From assembly GCA_033964015.1 (NCBI GenBank), contig CM066913.1, forward strand, positions 34,361,577 through 34,425,576: a stretch of DNA of 64,000 nucleotides, written 5' to 3'. The notes beneath the pieces are model-generated. The model made no database searches, had not been told where the DNA came from, and saw only the letters and a program-made list of their open reading frames with translations. The translations under genes and the position numbers were made by a program. Positions 31,991 to 43,866 of the stretch are shown here, in pieces (positions within the stretch are counted from its first letter, which is position 1; each line of letters begins with the position of its first letter). The stretch is from Scolanthus callimorphus. Taxonomy: Eukaryota > Cnidaria > Anthozoa > Actiniaria > Edwardsiidae.

Positions 31991-32596
31991 ATGCACCAGT
32001 CAATTGACAGCCCCGCACCCCCCCATTCGCGCATTAGCGGGGCATTCACTTTTTGGCAAATGAAAGGCAGTGAGCGCCTCGGTTTGCGGGGACAATCTGA
32101 GAGGTGAATGCACCGTCCCCAGGGTAATAATTAAGAGTGAATGCGCTCCTTGCCCAATGAATTTAGAAGATAACACAAAGGATTTTTACTCAATGAAAAG
32201 AGTCATGTCGATGGTGCCCAGTTTTCAATGCAGCCACAGCCGATCGCAAAGCGTAATAAAACCATATGTTTCTACTTGCATGTACTTTCGCTAGTGTAGA
32301 TTAAATTTAATACGTGTAATTCAAGTAACAAAAATCTGTATTTGTCGTGTCTTTTGTGAAGTAAAGGGGTGTTCATATGGAGGTGAAGCAGCCCGGAAAG
32401 CGGGCTGGTTTCTGTTGTGTTGTGTACCGGGGAAGAGAGTGACTCCCCGCTCGATGTACTGTGTGGAAGCCGTGAAAGAAAGTGCATCTCCCGACCTACG
32501 GGGCAGTAATGTAGTGTGAATTATGTACGAAAGCCCCGCTAGTACCCCGCTAATGCGCGAATGGGGGGGTGCGGGGCTGTCAATTGACTGGTGCAT
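31991..32596. mobile_element. Nested MITE, about 606 bp
   Basis: ATGCACCAGTCAATTGACAG at the left mirrors CTGTCAATTGACTGGTGCAT at the right. The arms extend through GCCCCGCACCCCCCCATTCG and CGCATTAGCGGGG. Inserted in the left third of the Mutator-like element. Confidence 0.85.
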
Positions 32597-33176
32597 AACA
32601 ATTATTCGTAACGTCAATCAGTGCGTGAATTTTTGTGCATGACTGGATCAATCTACAACCCAAAGTTGTCACGAAAGATTTTTCAGCTGTGTATTTCAGC
32701 TAGCTGTCAGAGTACAAGCATTTTTGCAGCTCAACAAAATTAAAATTTTGGGGACGGGCTCTACGAAATTTCTAATCGGCTTGTTTGTACTTTGTACTTT
32801 GACAACATTTGGAAATGCCGTTAGGACTTGTTCGGGCTCCAATTTAGTTGAAAAACAAATACCAAATTCGCGCAGTGCAAACGGGCCCTTATACATTTGA
32901 TTACAAACGCCGTATACAGCTTATGTTTAATATACACCGTAACGATTTGTTATTTCGTACATGAGACGGGCAGGTTTCGGAATATCAAATGCCTACTGAT
33001 AATTCACTGACCCAAAATGATGCGGACTTGGAAGTGTTCAGACCAGTAAAACTAAAGTCGTTCGTGTCGGGTCAGCAAACGTACAGGGGTCGGTTCCTAG
33101 AAGGTCAGTTAAGATTTATCCAACGGATAAATCCTGAACAAATCCTATATAACAGATAAAATGTCGATAATGATAA

Positions 33177-33490
33177 AATTGATAAAATGCGAATTGATAA
33201 AATGCGAAAAATTGATAAAATGCGAATTGATAAAATGCGAAAGATTGATAAAATGCGAATTGATAAAATGCGAAAGATTGATAAAATGCGAATTGATAAA
33301 ATGCGAAAAATTGATAAAATACGAATTGATAAAATGCGAAAGATTGATAAAATGCGAATTGATAAAATGCGAAAGATTGATAAAATGCGAATTGATAAAA
33401 TGCGAAAGATTGATAAAATGCGAATTGATAAAATGTGAAAGATTGATAAAATGCGAATTGATAAAATGCGAAAGATTGATAGAATGCGTC
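33177..33490. repeat. Central TTGATAAAATGCGAA array
   Basis: About 20 copies of a 15-16 bp unit, alternating AATTGATAAAATGCG and AAAGATTGATAAAATGCG. The repetitive LIKCE, IDKMR, INLSHF and FYQFA frames on both strands are by-products. Confidence 0.9.
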
Positions 33491-34213
33491 CAACTACCTT
33501 TATTTACGGCGCCACGGCCGGCATGTTTAGTTCGCAAGTAGTATTTTTCCTTGCACTCGTTCTCTGGTTCTTGTCACTCGAAAAATAAATCCTCCATCTA
33601 TTGTACGATATTTTTACACCTTCAGAATAACATGTAACATTCGACTTGCATACACACTCTTTTCATTCTCGTTTGCGGGCAGTCTCAAAGATTGTTTTTT
33701 TTTTCGAATCTGCAAGTCCTTGGAATAATTTTATATTTGCGTCTTTTAACTCCAACGGGTATAAATTATTTTAATTACTTACACATATGACATGTCCGGA
33801 AATAGAGAAAAATCAAAAGAACACCCAGCGCGTTTGACCGAGGGACTTTGTAAAATATTGTTCTTGACACTCGAAAATAAAACTCATATCTTCGCGCCAC
33901 CGTGTAATATCCTCTATGTATAATGCCTTTCGCACTTGTATCAGGCTCCGATTTTTTTGAAAAACAAATACTAAATTCGCGCAGTGCGAACGGGCCCTTT
34001 TACATGTGATTACAAACGCCATATACAGCTGATGTTTACATTTCGCATTTTATCAATTCGCATTTTATCAATCTTTCGCATTTTATCAATTCGCATTTTA
34101 TCAATCTTTCGCATTTTATCAATTCGCATTTTATCAATCTTTCGCATTTTATCAATTCGCATTTTATCAATCTTTCGTTTCGTTTCGTTTCGTTTCGCAT
34201 TTTAGTGTAAGCC

Positions 34214-34222
34214 ACATCTTGC
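34214..34222. repeat. 9-bp target duplication, right
   Basis: ACATCTTGC, identical to 31790-31798. Confidence 0.9.
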
Positions 34223-35117
34223 TATTACAATCACAAAATTCTTTAAATATACATTATAAAAATCTTGAAAAATCAATTTTTTACGAAAATATTAGCTTGG
34301 ACAATTTCAATGGTTGGCCATTCCTTGTTATGGTGTTGTCTTTGTGAGGTTATTATATGGCAACTTGTTGTTGAACTTGGCGATGCAGGCTCTGCACATT
34401 CGGGTGTATTGGTTGCCTTTCGTGAATGTTTTTGATGCTATTTTGGGTTCACTTTATGGCAGACCCGTAATGTGGGCACATCCCTCTGTCTGGGCATGTG
34501 ATTCTCATGTTGAGGTGGTTACCGGTATAGTGGAGTGGGATGATGATCCGTAATTCTATAGCCACTGTGGTCAACTGGTTTTAAAGTTTTCCGTTCTCAG
34601 ATGTTGAGATTAAGGATGCACCAATTTATGATGAGAAACTGAATAAAATATCCTTCAACACAATTTTTTTGTCAAATCATGAAAATATGTAATTATGTAA
34701 TGTGCACTACAAAGATACAAATTGGTATCATTTGCAATAATCATAAATATGAACAGCTTTGTTGAATTTGAAAGCCATAAACACAATGTTGTAATCTCGG
34801 AGGAAGATCCCAGTCTTGGAGCACCATCAACTCGCTTTTTCCCCTGTCTCTTCCTGGCATAGCTGTATATACCTGACCAGCTCCTCTGGCTTGGACAGAT
34901 TGAAAAAATATACTGCTGCAGCAGACTGGTTGGTGCCGAACTTGAAAGGAGGTGTTGTTGATGTTCTGTCTCTGCATGCTGCCCATATGTTGTTTCTAGT
35001 GGCGCACCTGCCAATCCCAGATTCAATTCATATCGACTTCAAGTTTAGCTTTGTTGTTTAGCTTCTTTCTCTGTGTGGACTGATCTTTCTTCATCTGCAT
35101 CTTATCAAATGTTTTGC

Positions 35118-35664
35118 CTATGGCAAATCTGTCTGGGTCATTACACAATTACAATTACTGTTTTCAATCACCGAAAACTTTAGTTTAGCATAATTTATCA
35201 GAGAGATGGTGTGTGACTTGAGGGGTTGTTTTCCTAAAAGTTTTAAATTTTCCAATTTCCACCGTTCATTTTGCAATTGCTCTTTAAGCACTCTCTCCGT
35301 AATGGGGTAAGCTGTCCGTATAGTTAAAGTTTCTGTGAAACAATCTACTCTAAAAGCAATTAAAATGGAGTTACAAGATTCAGAAAAGTCTGATATCCCA
35401 ATCTCCGTGTCGAAAGTTTTACCTATAGCAAAACTAGAGATGCCTAATGCACCCCTCCTCTTATCGATAACAGAGTGCATTGTTTTTGCACTCGTACGTC
35501 TGATGGATAAGAGAAATAATCTCCACTTTGGTGATGGTAAAACAAGATTTTCCTGGAATTATCCTTTCCAAATGCTGCAAGAAAAAAAAACAAATATGGT
35601 CTCTCGCTTCCTTGTCCAAAATTAAATCATTTGATTTCATAAGCTGCATGGTATAATAAACCAT
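35118..35664 (-). pseudogene. IPGKS open frame in unit U1
   Basis: Two overlapping minus-strand frames. The first (35664-35461) begins MVYYTMQLMKSNDLIL, runs through IIPGKSCFTITKVEIISLI, and stops soon after. The second (35480-35118) carries on from SVIDKRRGALGISSFAIGK and then EIGISDFSESCNSILIAF. A diverged copy at 62355-62705 reads IPGKSPFTISEARIL straight through to VIDKRKGVMSISSFAIG in one frame, so both segments belong to one ancestral protein and the units share a frameshift. Family unknown. Further copies lie near 37560-37960, 42840-43260, 45170-45580, 46800-47200, 50290-50600 and 54340-54650. Confidence 0.5.
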
Positions 35665-36214
35665 GGTTGAAGTAAAGCTTAAAGTCAGTAAACTAACAAA
35701 GTTGGGAAAGGACCCACTGTAAATGGCTCAGCTGTTGTGGGTTCCTGCCAGCAGAGGCAAAGCTAATAAAATAAATAAGTAACTTGTAGAGCAAAAACTT
35801 AACAGAATAATTATGTTTGCCAGGAAATCCTTTCGAGAATAACTCAGTGGAAAATCGATCAATTGAAAGGGCACATGTTCCGAATATAAAAGCCAGAATT
35901 ATTTACGAGTAGGAGCGATAGCATCCTTTTTGATAAGTTGACCAAATTAATCTGTAAGACTTAATTGAAAGTAACATAATCTGGCGTAAGCATTATTAAA
36001 CTCGCGCATGGCCAAACGTGAAGTGGCTCACGCACTAGAATGACTCGGCAAAAGGCTAGCGTAGCTACGAGGCTAGAAATGACTATGGCAATAATTCGGG
36101 AATAACTCTCAGCTGTAATTCAGGTGTGCGAATTCAATAGAAGTTACCTAAAAGAGATAATTATGATAATTATTCAGGATTTGATCAAAATAAGGCTAAA
36201 AATCTTTCATGACA

Positions 36215-36255
36215 ATCTCCCCCACGTTAAAGTTCGAGTTCCATCGAGGACCAGT
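36215..36255 (-). promoter_or_regulatory. 41-bp PBS/PPT-like spacer
   Basis: Read on the minus strand: unit end TACA, then AC, then TGGTCCTCGATGGAACTC (TGG start typical of a primer-binding site), then GTGGGGGAGAT (purine tract), then the next unit beginning TGTCATG. The same 41 bp recurs at 38378-38418, 43826-43866, 45990-46030, 51208-51248 and 55260-55300. The tRNA match is not exact to a canonical T-arm, so the PBS call is an inference. Confidence 0.55.
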
Positions 36256-38377
36256 TGTATTATTGTTATGTGAAGTTAAAAATGGAAATTGCTTGAAAAG
36301 TAAGCGAAAATGTATATAAAAGTTGAATATGAATTTGTAACACTTTTGTTGTTGTTGTTGTTTTTTTGTTTTTGTTTTTTAATGTCTTGACAATGAAATG
36401 ACAAAGGCGATATGCGGAGTGATATAAAAAGCTGTTAATATTTTTATTAAAATATGAAAATTGCGAGGTGTAAGCTTGATCTTTTTGTATTTTTCTTGTG
36501 TATATATATATTTTTGTTTTGTTTTTGTATTAACTATATTGATATGTACACTTCTCTCTGACTTTGGTAACTCTCTGGCAGTAAAGTGGACTCAAATTAT
36601 TTATATTGTAAATAGTGGTTTATGAAATGTTGTTAATACTTGTTGCATAAAAATTATTTCAATTCAGTAGTGGTTTAACAAAATGCCTTTTAATGCTTCT
36701 TTACTGAAAATAATACACATCTTGCTATTACAATATACACAAAATTATTTAAATATACATTATAAAAATCTTGAAAAATTTAATTTTAAAACAAAAATAA
36801 AATTAACAATATTAGCTTGGACAATTTCAATGGTGGGCCATTCCTTGTTATGGTGTTGTCTTTGTGAGGTTTTTATATGGCAACTTGTTGTTGAACTTGG
36901 CAATGCAGGCTCTGCACATTCGGGTGTATTGGTTGCCATTCGTGAATGTTTTTTATGCTATTTTGGGTTCACTTTATGGCAGACCCGTAATGTGGGCACA
37001 TCCCTCTGTCTGGGCATGTGATTCTCATGTTGAGGTGGTTACCGGTATAGTGGAGTGGGATGATGATCCGTAATTCTATAGCCACTGTGGTCAACTGGTT
37101 TTAAAGTTTTCCGTTGTCAGATGTTGAGATTAAGGATGCACCAATTTATGATGAGAAACTGAATAAAATATCCTTCAACACAATTTTTTTGTCAAATCAT
37201 GAAAATATGTAATTATGTAATGTGCATTACAAAGATACAAATTGATAGCATGTGCAATAATCATAAATATGAACAGCTTGATGTTCTGTCTCTACATGCT
37301 GCCCATATGTTGTTTCTAGTGGCGCACCTGCCAATCCCAGATTCAATTCATATCGACTTCAGTTTAGCTTTGTTGTTTAGATTCTTTCTCTGTGTGGGCT
37401 GATCTTTCTTCCTCTGCATCTTATCAAATGTTTTGCCTATGGCAAATCTGTCTGGGTCATTACACAATTACTGTTTTCAATCACCGAAAACTTTAGTTTA
37501 GCATAATTTATCAGAGAGATGCTGTGTGACTTGAGGGGTTGTTTTCCTAAAAGTTTTAAATTCCCAATTTCCACCGTTCATTTTGCAATTGCTCTTTAAG
37601 CACTTTCTCCGTAATGGGGTAAGCTGTCCGTATAGTTAACGTTTCTGTGAAACAATCTACTCTAAAAGCAATTAAAATGGAGTTACAAGATTCAGAAAAG
37701 TCTGATATCCCAATCTCCATGTCGAAAGTTTTACCTATAGCAAAACTAGAGCTGCCTAATGCACCCCTCCTCTTATCGATAACAGAGTGCATTGTTTTTG
37801 CACTCGTACGTCTGATGGATAAGAGAAATAATCTCCGCTTTGGTGATGGTAAAACAAGATTTTCCTGGAATTATCCTTTCCAAGAAAAAAAAAGAAAAAA
37901 CAAAAAAACAAATATGGTCTCTTGCTTCCTTGTCCAAAATTAAATCATTTGATTTCATAAGCTGCATGGTATAATAAACCATGGTTGAAGTAACCATGGT
38001 ATAATAAACCATGGTTGAAGTAACCATGGTTGAAGTAAACTTAAAAGCCAGAATTATTTACGAGTAGGAGCGATAGCGTCCTTTTTGATAAGTTGACCAA
38101 ATTAATCTGTAAGACTTAATTGAAAGTAACATAATCTGGCGTAAGCATTATTAAACTCGCGCATGGCCAAACGTGAAGTGACTCACGCACCAGAATGACT
38201 CGGCAAAAGGCTAGCGTAGCTACGAGGCTAGAAATGACAAGGCAATAATTCGGGAATAACTCTCAGCTGTAATTCAGGTGTGCGAATTCAATAGAAGTTA
38301 CCTAAAAGAGATAATTATGATAATTATGATAATTATTCAGGATTTGATCAAAATAAGGCTAAAAATCTTTCATGACA
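36256..38377 (-). repeat. Complete short LTR-like unit U2, 2122 bp
   Basis: On the minus strand it starts TGTCATGAAAG and ends AATAATACA (TG...CA). It is bounded on both sides by the 41-bp spacer. The interior holds the IPGKS frame and a region corresponding to the long unit's RING segment but too diverged to read. Small duplication CCATGGTATAATAAACCATGG near 37970-38030. Confidence 0.65.
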
Positions 38378-38418
38378 ATCTCCCCCACGTTAAAGTTCGA
38401 GTTCCATCGAGGACCAGT

Positions 38419-39189
38419 TGTATTATTGTTATGTGAAGTTAAAAATGGAAATTGCTTGAAAAGTAAGCGAAAATGTATATAAAAGTTGAATATGAATTTG
38501 TAACACTTTTGTTGTTGTTGTTGTTTTTTTGTTTTTGTTTTTTAATGTCTTGACAATGAAATGACAAAGGCGATATGCGGAGTGATATAAAAAGCTGTTA
38601 ATATTTTATTCTTAAAATATGAAAATTGCGAGGTGTAAGCTTGATCTTTTTGTATTTTTCTTGTGTATATATATATTTTTGTTTTGTTTTTGTATTAACT
38701 ATATTGATATGTACACTTCTCTCTGACTTTGGTAACTCTCTGGCAGTAAAGTGGACTCAAATTATTTATATTGTAAATAGTAGTGGTTTATGAAATGTTG
38801 TTAATACTTGTTGCATAAAAATTATTTCAATTCAGTAGTGGTTTAACAAAATGCCTTTTAATGCTTCTTTACTGAAAATAATACACATCTTGCTATTACA
38901 ATATACACAAAATTATTTAAATATACATTATAAAAATCTTGAAAAATTTAATTTTAAAACAAAAATAAAATTAACAATATTAGCTTGGACAATTTCAATG
39001 GTGGGCCATTCCTTGTTATGGTGTTGTCTTTGTGAGGTTATTATATGGCAACTTGTTGTTGAACTTGGCGATGCAGGCTCTGCACATTCGGGTGTATTGG
39101 TTGCCATTCGTGAATGTTTTTGATGCTATTTTGGGTTCACTTTATGGCAGACCCGTAATGTGGGCACATCCCTCTGTCTGGGCATGTGG
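38419..39189 (-). repeat. Truncated LTR-like unit U3
   Basis: Identical in layout to the start of U2 until GTCTGGGCATGTG at about 39189, where it breaks into unique sequence. Confidence 0.7.
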
Positions 39190-39989
39190 GCATGCACAAC
39201 AGGCATCAGTCTGAATTTATTTGTGTAGAAAATACCGTGGAGCTTTCAAGAAGAGCCCCGTTTTCATCAGGAAAGCGCATTTGGTTTTCCATGTACTTCA
39301 AAGGCGGCCGCGTTCCAGTAGGCGGAGCAGAACAAAAAAACTGAAGTTCATTTGCTCCCTTTGTTACATGCCCTCCAACATGGCCGCCGTGCTTATGTGA
39401 CTTATATTCCCAAAGGAACAATTGCAGAGCTTTATTTCATTTATTTAGCACTTAGCAGAGATGCCAATTAAAACAATGCCCTATACTTATGAGGACTTCA
39501 AACATCGAGAGAAAACGTGGGACTATAGAAGTTTCACGGTTTGAAAGAAAACCCGAAGAAATACAGGAACATTTTGCCGGAATCACATATGACAGGAATA
39601 AGAATCCTGAGATTCTAGAAAACCGGGAGACTTGAAGTCCCAGATTGAACCGCCTTCATGTCAGGAGAACAATATGTTCATTATCTGAGCTTAACCTTTG
39701 TTTCTTCGCAATCACAAAACCAAGCCGCACACTAAACACTGATTGCTAAACAAATCAGAATGCCTCGCTGCATGCAACGGACATCTTGACGCCGGGGGTT
39801 CTTCAAAAACGACTTGGGAAATCTTTATTCGAGCGCTTGAGTAAAAATGGTGAGTTTTTGACTTTTCTAGACGTCTTGTTCGTTACATGAGAGCGATTTT
39901 AAAGAAGAAATAGTGCTGACAAGGATGGAAGGGCCGCTGCAAATTAAATTATAGCTAAACCTTTTGTTTCATAACCAAGCGCAATTTAA

Positions 39990-40092
39990 CAATTAGACCT
40001 CAAGGCCGATTGTGCTATGATGAATAGACCATGAGGCCGAAGGCCGAATGGTCTATTGATATCATAGCACATGAAGACGAGAGGTCTAATTG
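39990..40092. mobile_element. Small palindromic MITE
   Basis: CAATTAGACCTC mirrors GAGGTCTAATTG. An inner stem, TGTGCTATGAT and ATCATAGCACA, nests inside, with AGACCAT/ATGGTCT within that. Confidence 0.75.
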
Positions 40093-40282
40093 TTTTAGTA
40101 TAAACCAACTAGTTGGTCGGTTTTGGCAATGAATTCCATTATTTGATGTTGAAAAAAACAAGTTTTCTTGCAAAGAAAGGTGGTGGTTTTGCCAGGCACG
40201 GTCTATCACTAATAGACCATTAGTAGCTCAGCCAATCAGAATGCAGGATTTGTAATAGACCATTAGTTGGTTTATACTAAAA
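40093..40282. mobile_element. MITE adjacent to the previous one
   Basis: TTTTAGTATAAACCAACTA mirrors TAGTTGGTTTATACTAAAA. It begins at the base after the previous MITE ends. The interior repeats AATAGACCATTAGT. Confidence 0.75.
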
Positions 40283-41387
40283 TCACTTAGATACACAAAA
40301 GGACTAGTTGGTAAGCCAATCAGAATGCTGATGTAAAACACGTGACATGACGAGGTTCCTTCAAATGGTTTCACATGGTCATGAGCTTCTCAGTTCGGCG
40401 TGGGCAAATGGTGGAGTTCCTGGACGTCTTCTTGGTTGGTATTAGAGCGTTTTTGAAGAAGAAATAGTACTGGGAAGAGCCGATGCGGTTTCATTTAGAC
40501 AGTAAGTTGAATCCTAACTTTATGTTATATTGCTAGATCTATTTTTGAGCGACAGAATCGTACACGAACGTGTTACAGAGTTTAGTCTTTTGCCTTTGCA
40601 TTGAAGCATGCTTTTGTCCTGTGCTGTGATAATACGCAATGAATAGTAGTACCTGTCCTCAAAATAGAAGCTATAAGGCTCTGGTACTTAATTGGATGTT
40701 ATGTATCTGTTTTGCGAGTATTTTGGTCTCTTACTTTGGAAAATTGAGTTAACACTCGAACAAGCAATTCGCGTCTTTGAAAGCGACACGAGTTTTACAA
40801 CGAATTTCATTTTTTTTTTTGCTGCTACATGGGTTACGGCTATTCGCTGTCCCATTTTTCGATGTTTGACAGCTGATTTGAAGTGAATTTCTAGAAACAA
40901 GAGATCGCTTTCGACTTGTATTCCTCGCAAATCGTCAAGCCGCTCTTGCATGGCCGTATAAAGTTAGCTCGCTTGGAGAATATTTTAATTCCCAGCTTGT
41001 TTCCCTTGACGACACGGGGCACAGGACAAAACAAACATGGAGCACAGAGAAAAATAGCCAAAGGGATCGGTCATTCTTTATAGGGAGTAAAAGTACTCTC
41101 CTTTTAAAAAAAATAAACAGTATGTGATTTATATAAATCATGAACACTGGTAAAAAATTGAATCTGAAATATCTGTGGCCTGGTAAATGTGATGGAGTAC
41201 TACCCAGGTAGAATTTTATACAAATACTTGTATAGTGTCTTTATACAAATGCTGATTTTTATCCAGCCTCGTACTTACTAGAAATATTGTCTGGTCCCTA
41301 ATTTATGTTATTATTCATGAAACAAATAATATTAGCTGTATTCATACTACAGACGGAAAACTCGTCCGGGATGTTTGACAGGAAATG

Positions 41388-43825
41388 TTAGTACTGGGAC
41401 GAGACAGATTTTTGACAGGAAATCATCTGAATTTATATCAGACGGAAAACACTTCCTAGGAAAAACCTGAAAAAAATCCTATTAGCCATATTCATACTAC
41501 AGACTGAAAACTCATCCAGGATGTTTGACAGGAAATGTCATCCTCTAGAGTCCATCCATCCTCTAGTGTGAATAAAGCTATTGGCTAAGTTGCTTAGTTT
41601 TCCCTGAGTCATTTGCTCCATGGATAATACTCTCTAACTTTGGTAACTCTCTGACAGTAAGTTGTACTCAAATTATTTATTTGAAACATGCAATATTGTA
41701 AAGAGTAGTGGTTTATGAAATGTTGTTAATACTTGTTGCATAAAAAATACTTCAATTCAGTAGTGGTTTAACAAAATGCCTTTTTAATAAACTTCTTTAC
41801 TGAAAATAATGCACATCTTGCTATTACAATATACACAAAATTCTTTAAATATACATTATAAAAATCTTGAAAAATCAATTTTTTACGAAAATATTAGCTT
41901 GGACAATTTCAATGGTTGGCCATTCCTTGTTATGGTGTTGTCTTTGTGAGGTTATTATATGGCAACTTGTTGTTGAACTTGGCGATGCAGGCTCTGCACA
42001 TTCGGGTGTATGGTTGCCTTTCGTGAATGTTTTTGATGCTATTTTGGGTTCACTTTATGGCAGACCCGTAATGTGGGCACATCCCTCTGTCTGGGCATGT
42101 GATTCTCATGTTGAGGTGGTTACCGGTATAGTGGAGTGGGATGATGATCCGTAATTCTATAGCCACTGTGGTCAACTGGTTTTAAAGTTTTCCGTTCTCA
42201 GATGTTGAGATTAAGGATGCACCAATTTATGATGAGAAACTGAATAAAATATCCTTCAACACAATTTTTTTGTCAAATCATGAAAATATGTAATTATGTA
42301 ATGTGCACTACAAAGATACAAATTGGTATCATTTGCAATAATCATAAATATGAACAGCTTTGTTGAATTTGAAAGCCATAAACACAATGTTGTAATCTCG
42401 GAGGAAGATCCCAGTCTTGGAGCACCATCAACTCGCTTTTTCCCCTGTCTCTTCCTGGCATAGCTGTATATACCTGACCAGCTCCTCTGGCTTGGACAGA
42501 TTGAAAAAATATACTGCTGCAGCAGACTGGTTGGTGCCGAACTTGAAAGGAGGTGTTGTTGATGTTCTGTCTCTGCATGCTGCCCATATGTTGTTTCTAG
42601 TGGCGCACCTGCCAATCCCAGATTCAATTCATATCGACTTCAAGTTTAGCTTTGTTGTTTAGCTTCTTTCTCTGTGTGGACTGATCTTTCTTCATCTGCA
42701 TCTTATCAAATGTTTTGCCTATGGCAAATCTGTCTGGGTCATTACACAATTACAATTACTGTTTTCAATCACCGAAAACTTTAGTTTAGCATAATTTATC
42801 AGAGAGATGGTGTGTGACTTGAGGGGTTGTTTTCCTAAAAGTTTTAAATTCCCAATTTCCACCGTTCATTTTGCAATTGCTCTTTAAGCACTCTCTCCGT
42901 AATGGGGTAAGCTGTCCGTATAGTTAAAGTTTCTGTGAAACAATCTACTCTAAAAGCAATTAAAATGGAGTTACAAGATTCAGAAAAGTCTGATATCCAA
43001 TCTCCGTGTCGAAAGTTTTACCTATAGCAAAACTAGAGATGCCTAATGCACCCCTCCTCTTATCGATAACAGAGTGCATTGTTTTTGCACTCGTACGTCT
43101 GATGGATAAGAGAAATAATCTCCACTTTGGTGATGGTAAAACAAGATTTTCCTGGAATTATCCTTTCCAAATGCTGCAAGAAAAAAAAACAAATATGGTC
43201 TCTCGCTTCCTTGTCCAAAATTAAATCATTTGATTTCATAAGCTGCATGGTATAATAAACCATGGTTGAAGTAAAGCTTAAAGTCAGTAAACTAACAAAG
43301 TTGGGAAAGGACCCACTGTAAATGGCTCAGCTGTTGTGGGTTCCTGCCAGCAGAGGCAAAGCTAATAAAATAAATAAGTAACTTGTAGAGCAAAAACTTA
43401 ACAGAATAATTATGTTTGCCAGGAAATCCTTTCGAGAATAACTCAGTGGAAAATCGATCAATTGAAAGGGCACATGTTCCGAATATAAAAGCCAGAATTA
43501 TTTACGAGTAGGAGCGATAGCATCCTTTTTGATAAGTTGACCAAATTAATCTGTAAGACTTAATTGAAAGTAACATAATCTGGCGTAAGCATTATTAAAC
43601 TCGCGCATGGCCAAACGTGAAGTGGCTCACGCACTAGAATGACTCGGCAAAAGGCTAGCGTAGCTACGAGGCTAGAAATGACTATGGCAATAATTCGGGA
43701 ATAACTCTCAGCTGTAATTCAGGTGTGCGAATTCAATAGAAGTTACCTAAAAGAGATAATTATGATAATTATTCAGGATATTATTCAGGATTTGATCAAA
43801 ATAAGGCTAAAAATCTTTCATGACA
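41388..43825 (-). repeat. Segmental duplication copy 2 and unit U4
   Basis: Nearly identical to 31363-36214 without the Mutator-like element. It preserves the empty target ACATCTTGC at 41812-41820. It ends at the 41-bp spacer. Confidence 0.8.
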
Positions 43826-43866
43826 ATCTCCCCCACGTTAAAGTTCGAGTTCCATCGAGGACCAGT

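Larger units (their letters stand above)
31799..34213. mobile_element. Non-autonomous Mutator-like element, 2415 bp
   Basis: The termini are GGCTTACACTAAAATGCG and its exact complement, flanked by the 9-bp duplication ACATCTTGC. The sister duplication supplies the empty site, so the boundaries are exact. Subterminal arms of about 140 bp consist of GAAAC repeats, then TTGATAAAATGCGAA units. The same unit forms a central array at 33177-33490. A 9-bp duplication with long repeat-rich inverted ends fits the Mutator/MULE superfamily (8-11 bp). No transposase is present. A nested MITE occupies 31991-32596, and a diverged duplicate of about 85 bp is seen at 32846-32930 and 33951-34035. Confidence 0.85.
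31608..36214 (-). repeat. LTR-like unit U1, interrupted, one end missing
   Basis: Matches the short unit U2 except that the first 295 bp are absent and the Mutator-like element at 31799-34213 is inserted. It also keeps about 290 bp (34760-35030) that U2 lacks. It ends at TGACA followed by the 41-bp spacer. Confidence 0.65.
39190..41340. other. Unique non-coding spacer between duplications
   Basis: Contains a degenerate relative of the intron 5 foldback element (39305-39400), two adjacent MITEs (39990-40282) and AT-rich sequence. No supported gene; open frames at 40688-41147 are unrecognised. Confidence 0.45.

Noticed and set aside
33116..33541. Repetitive LIKCE, IDKMR, INLSHF and FYQFA frames as proteins
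   Set aside because: They are translations of the TTGATAAAATGCGAA array of the Mutator-like element in different frames.
36232..36253. A tRNA gene fragment (GTTCGAGTTCC then ending ACCA)
   Set aside because: Only 22 bp, two bases short of a canonical T-arm plus acceptor, and no anticodon or D-arm; better explained as a primer-binding-site-like spacer.
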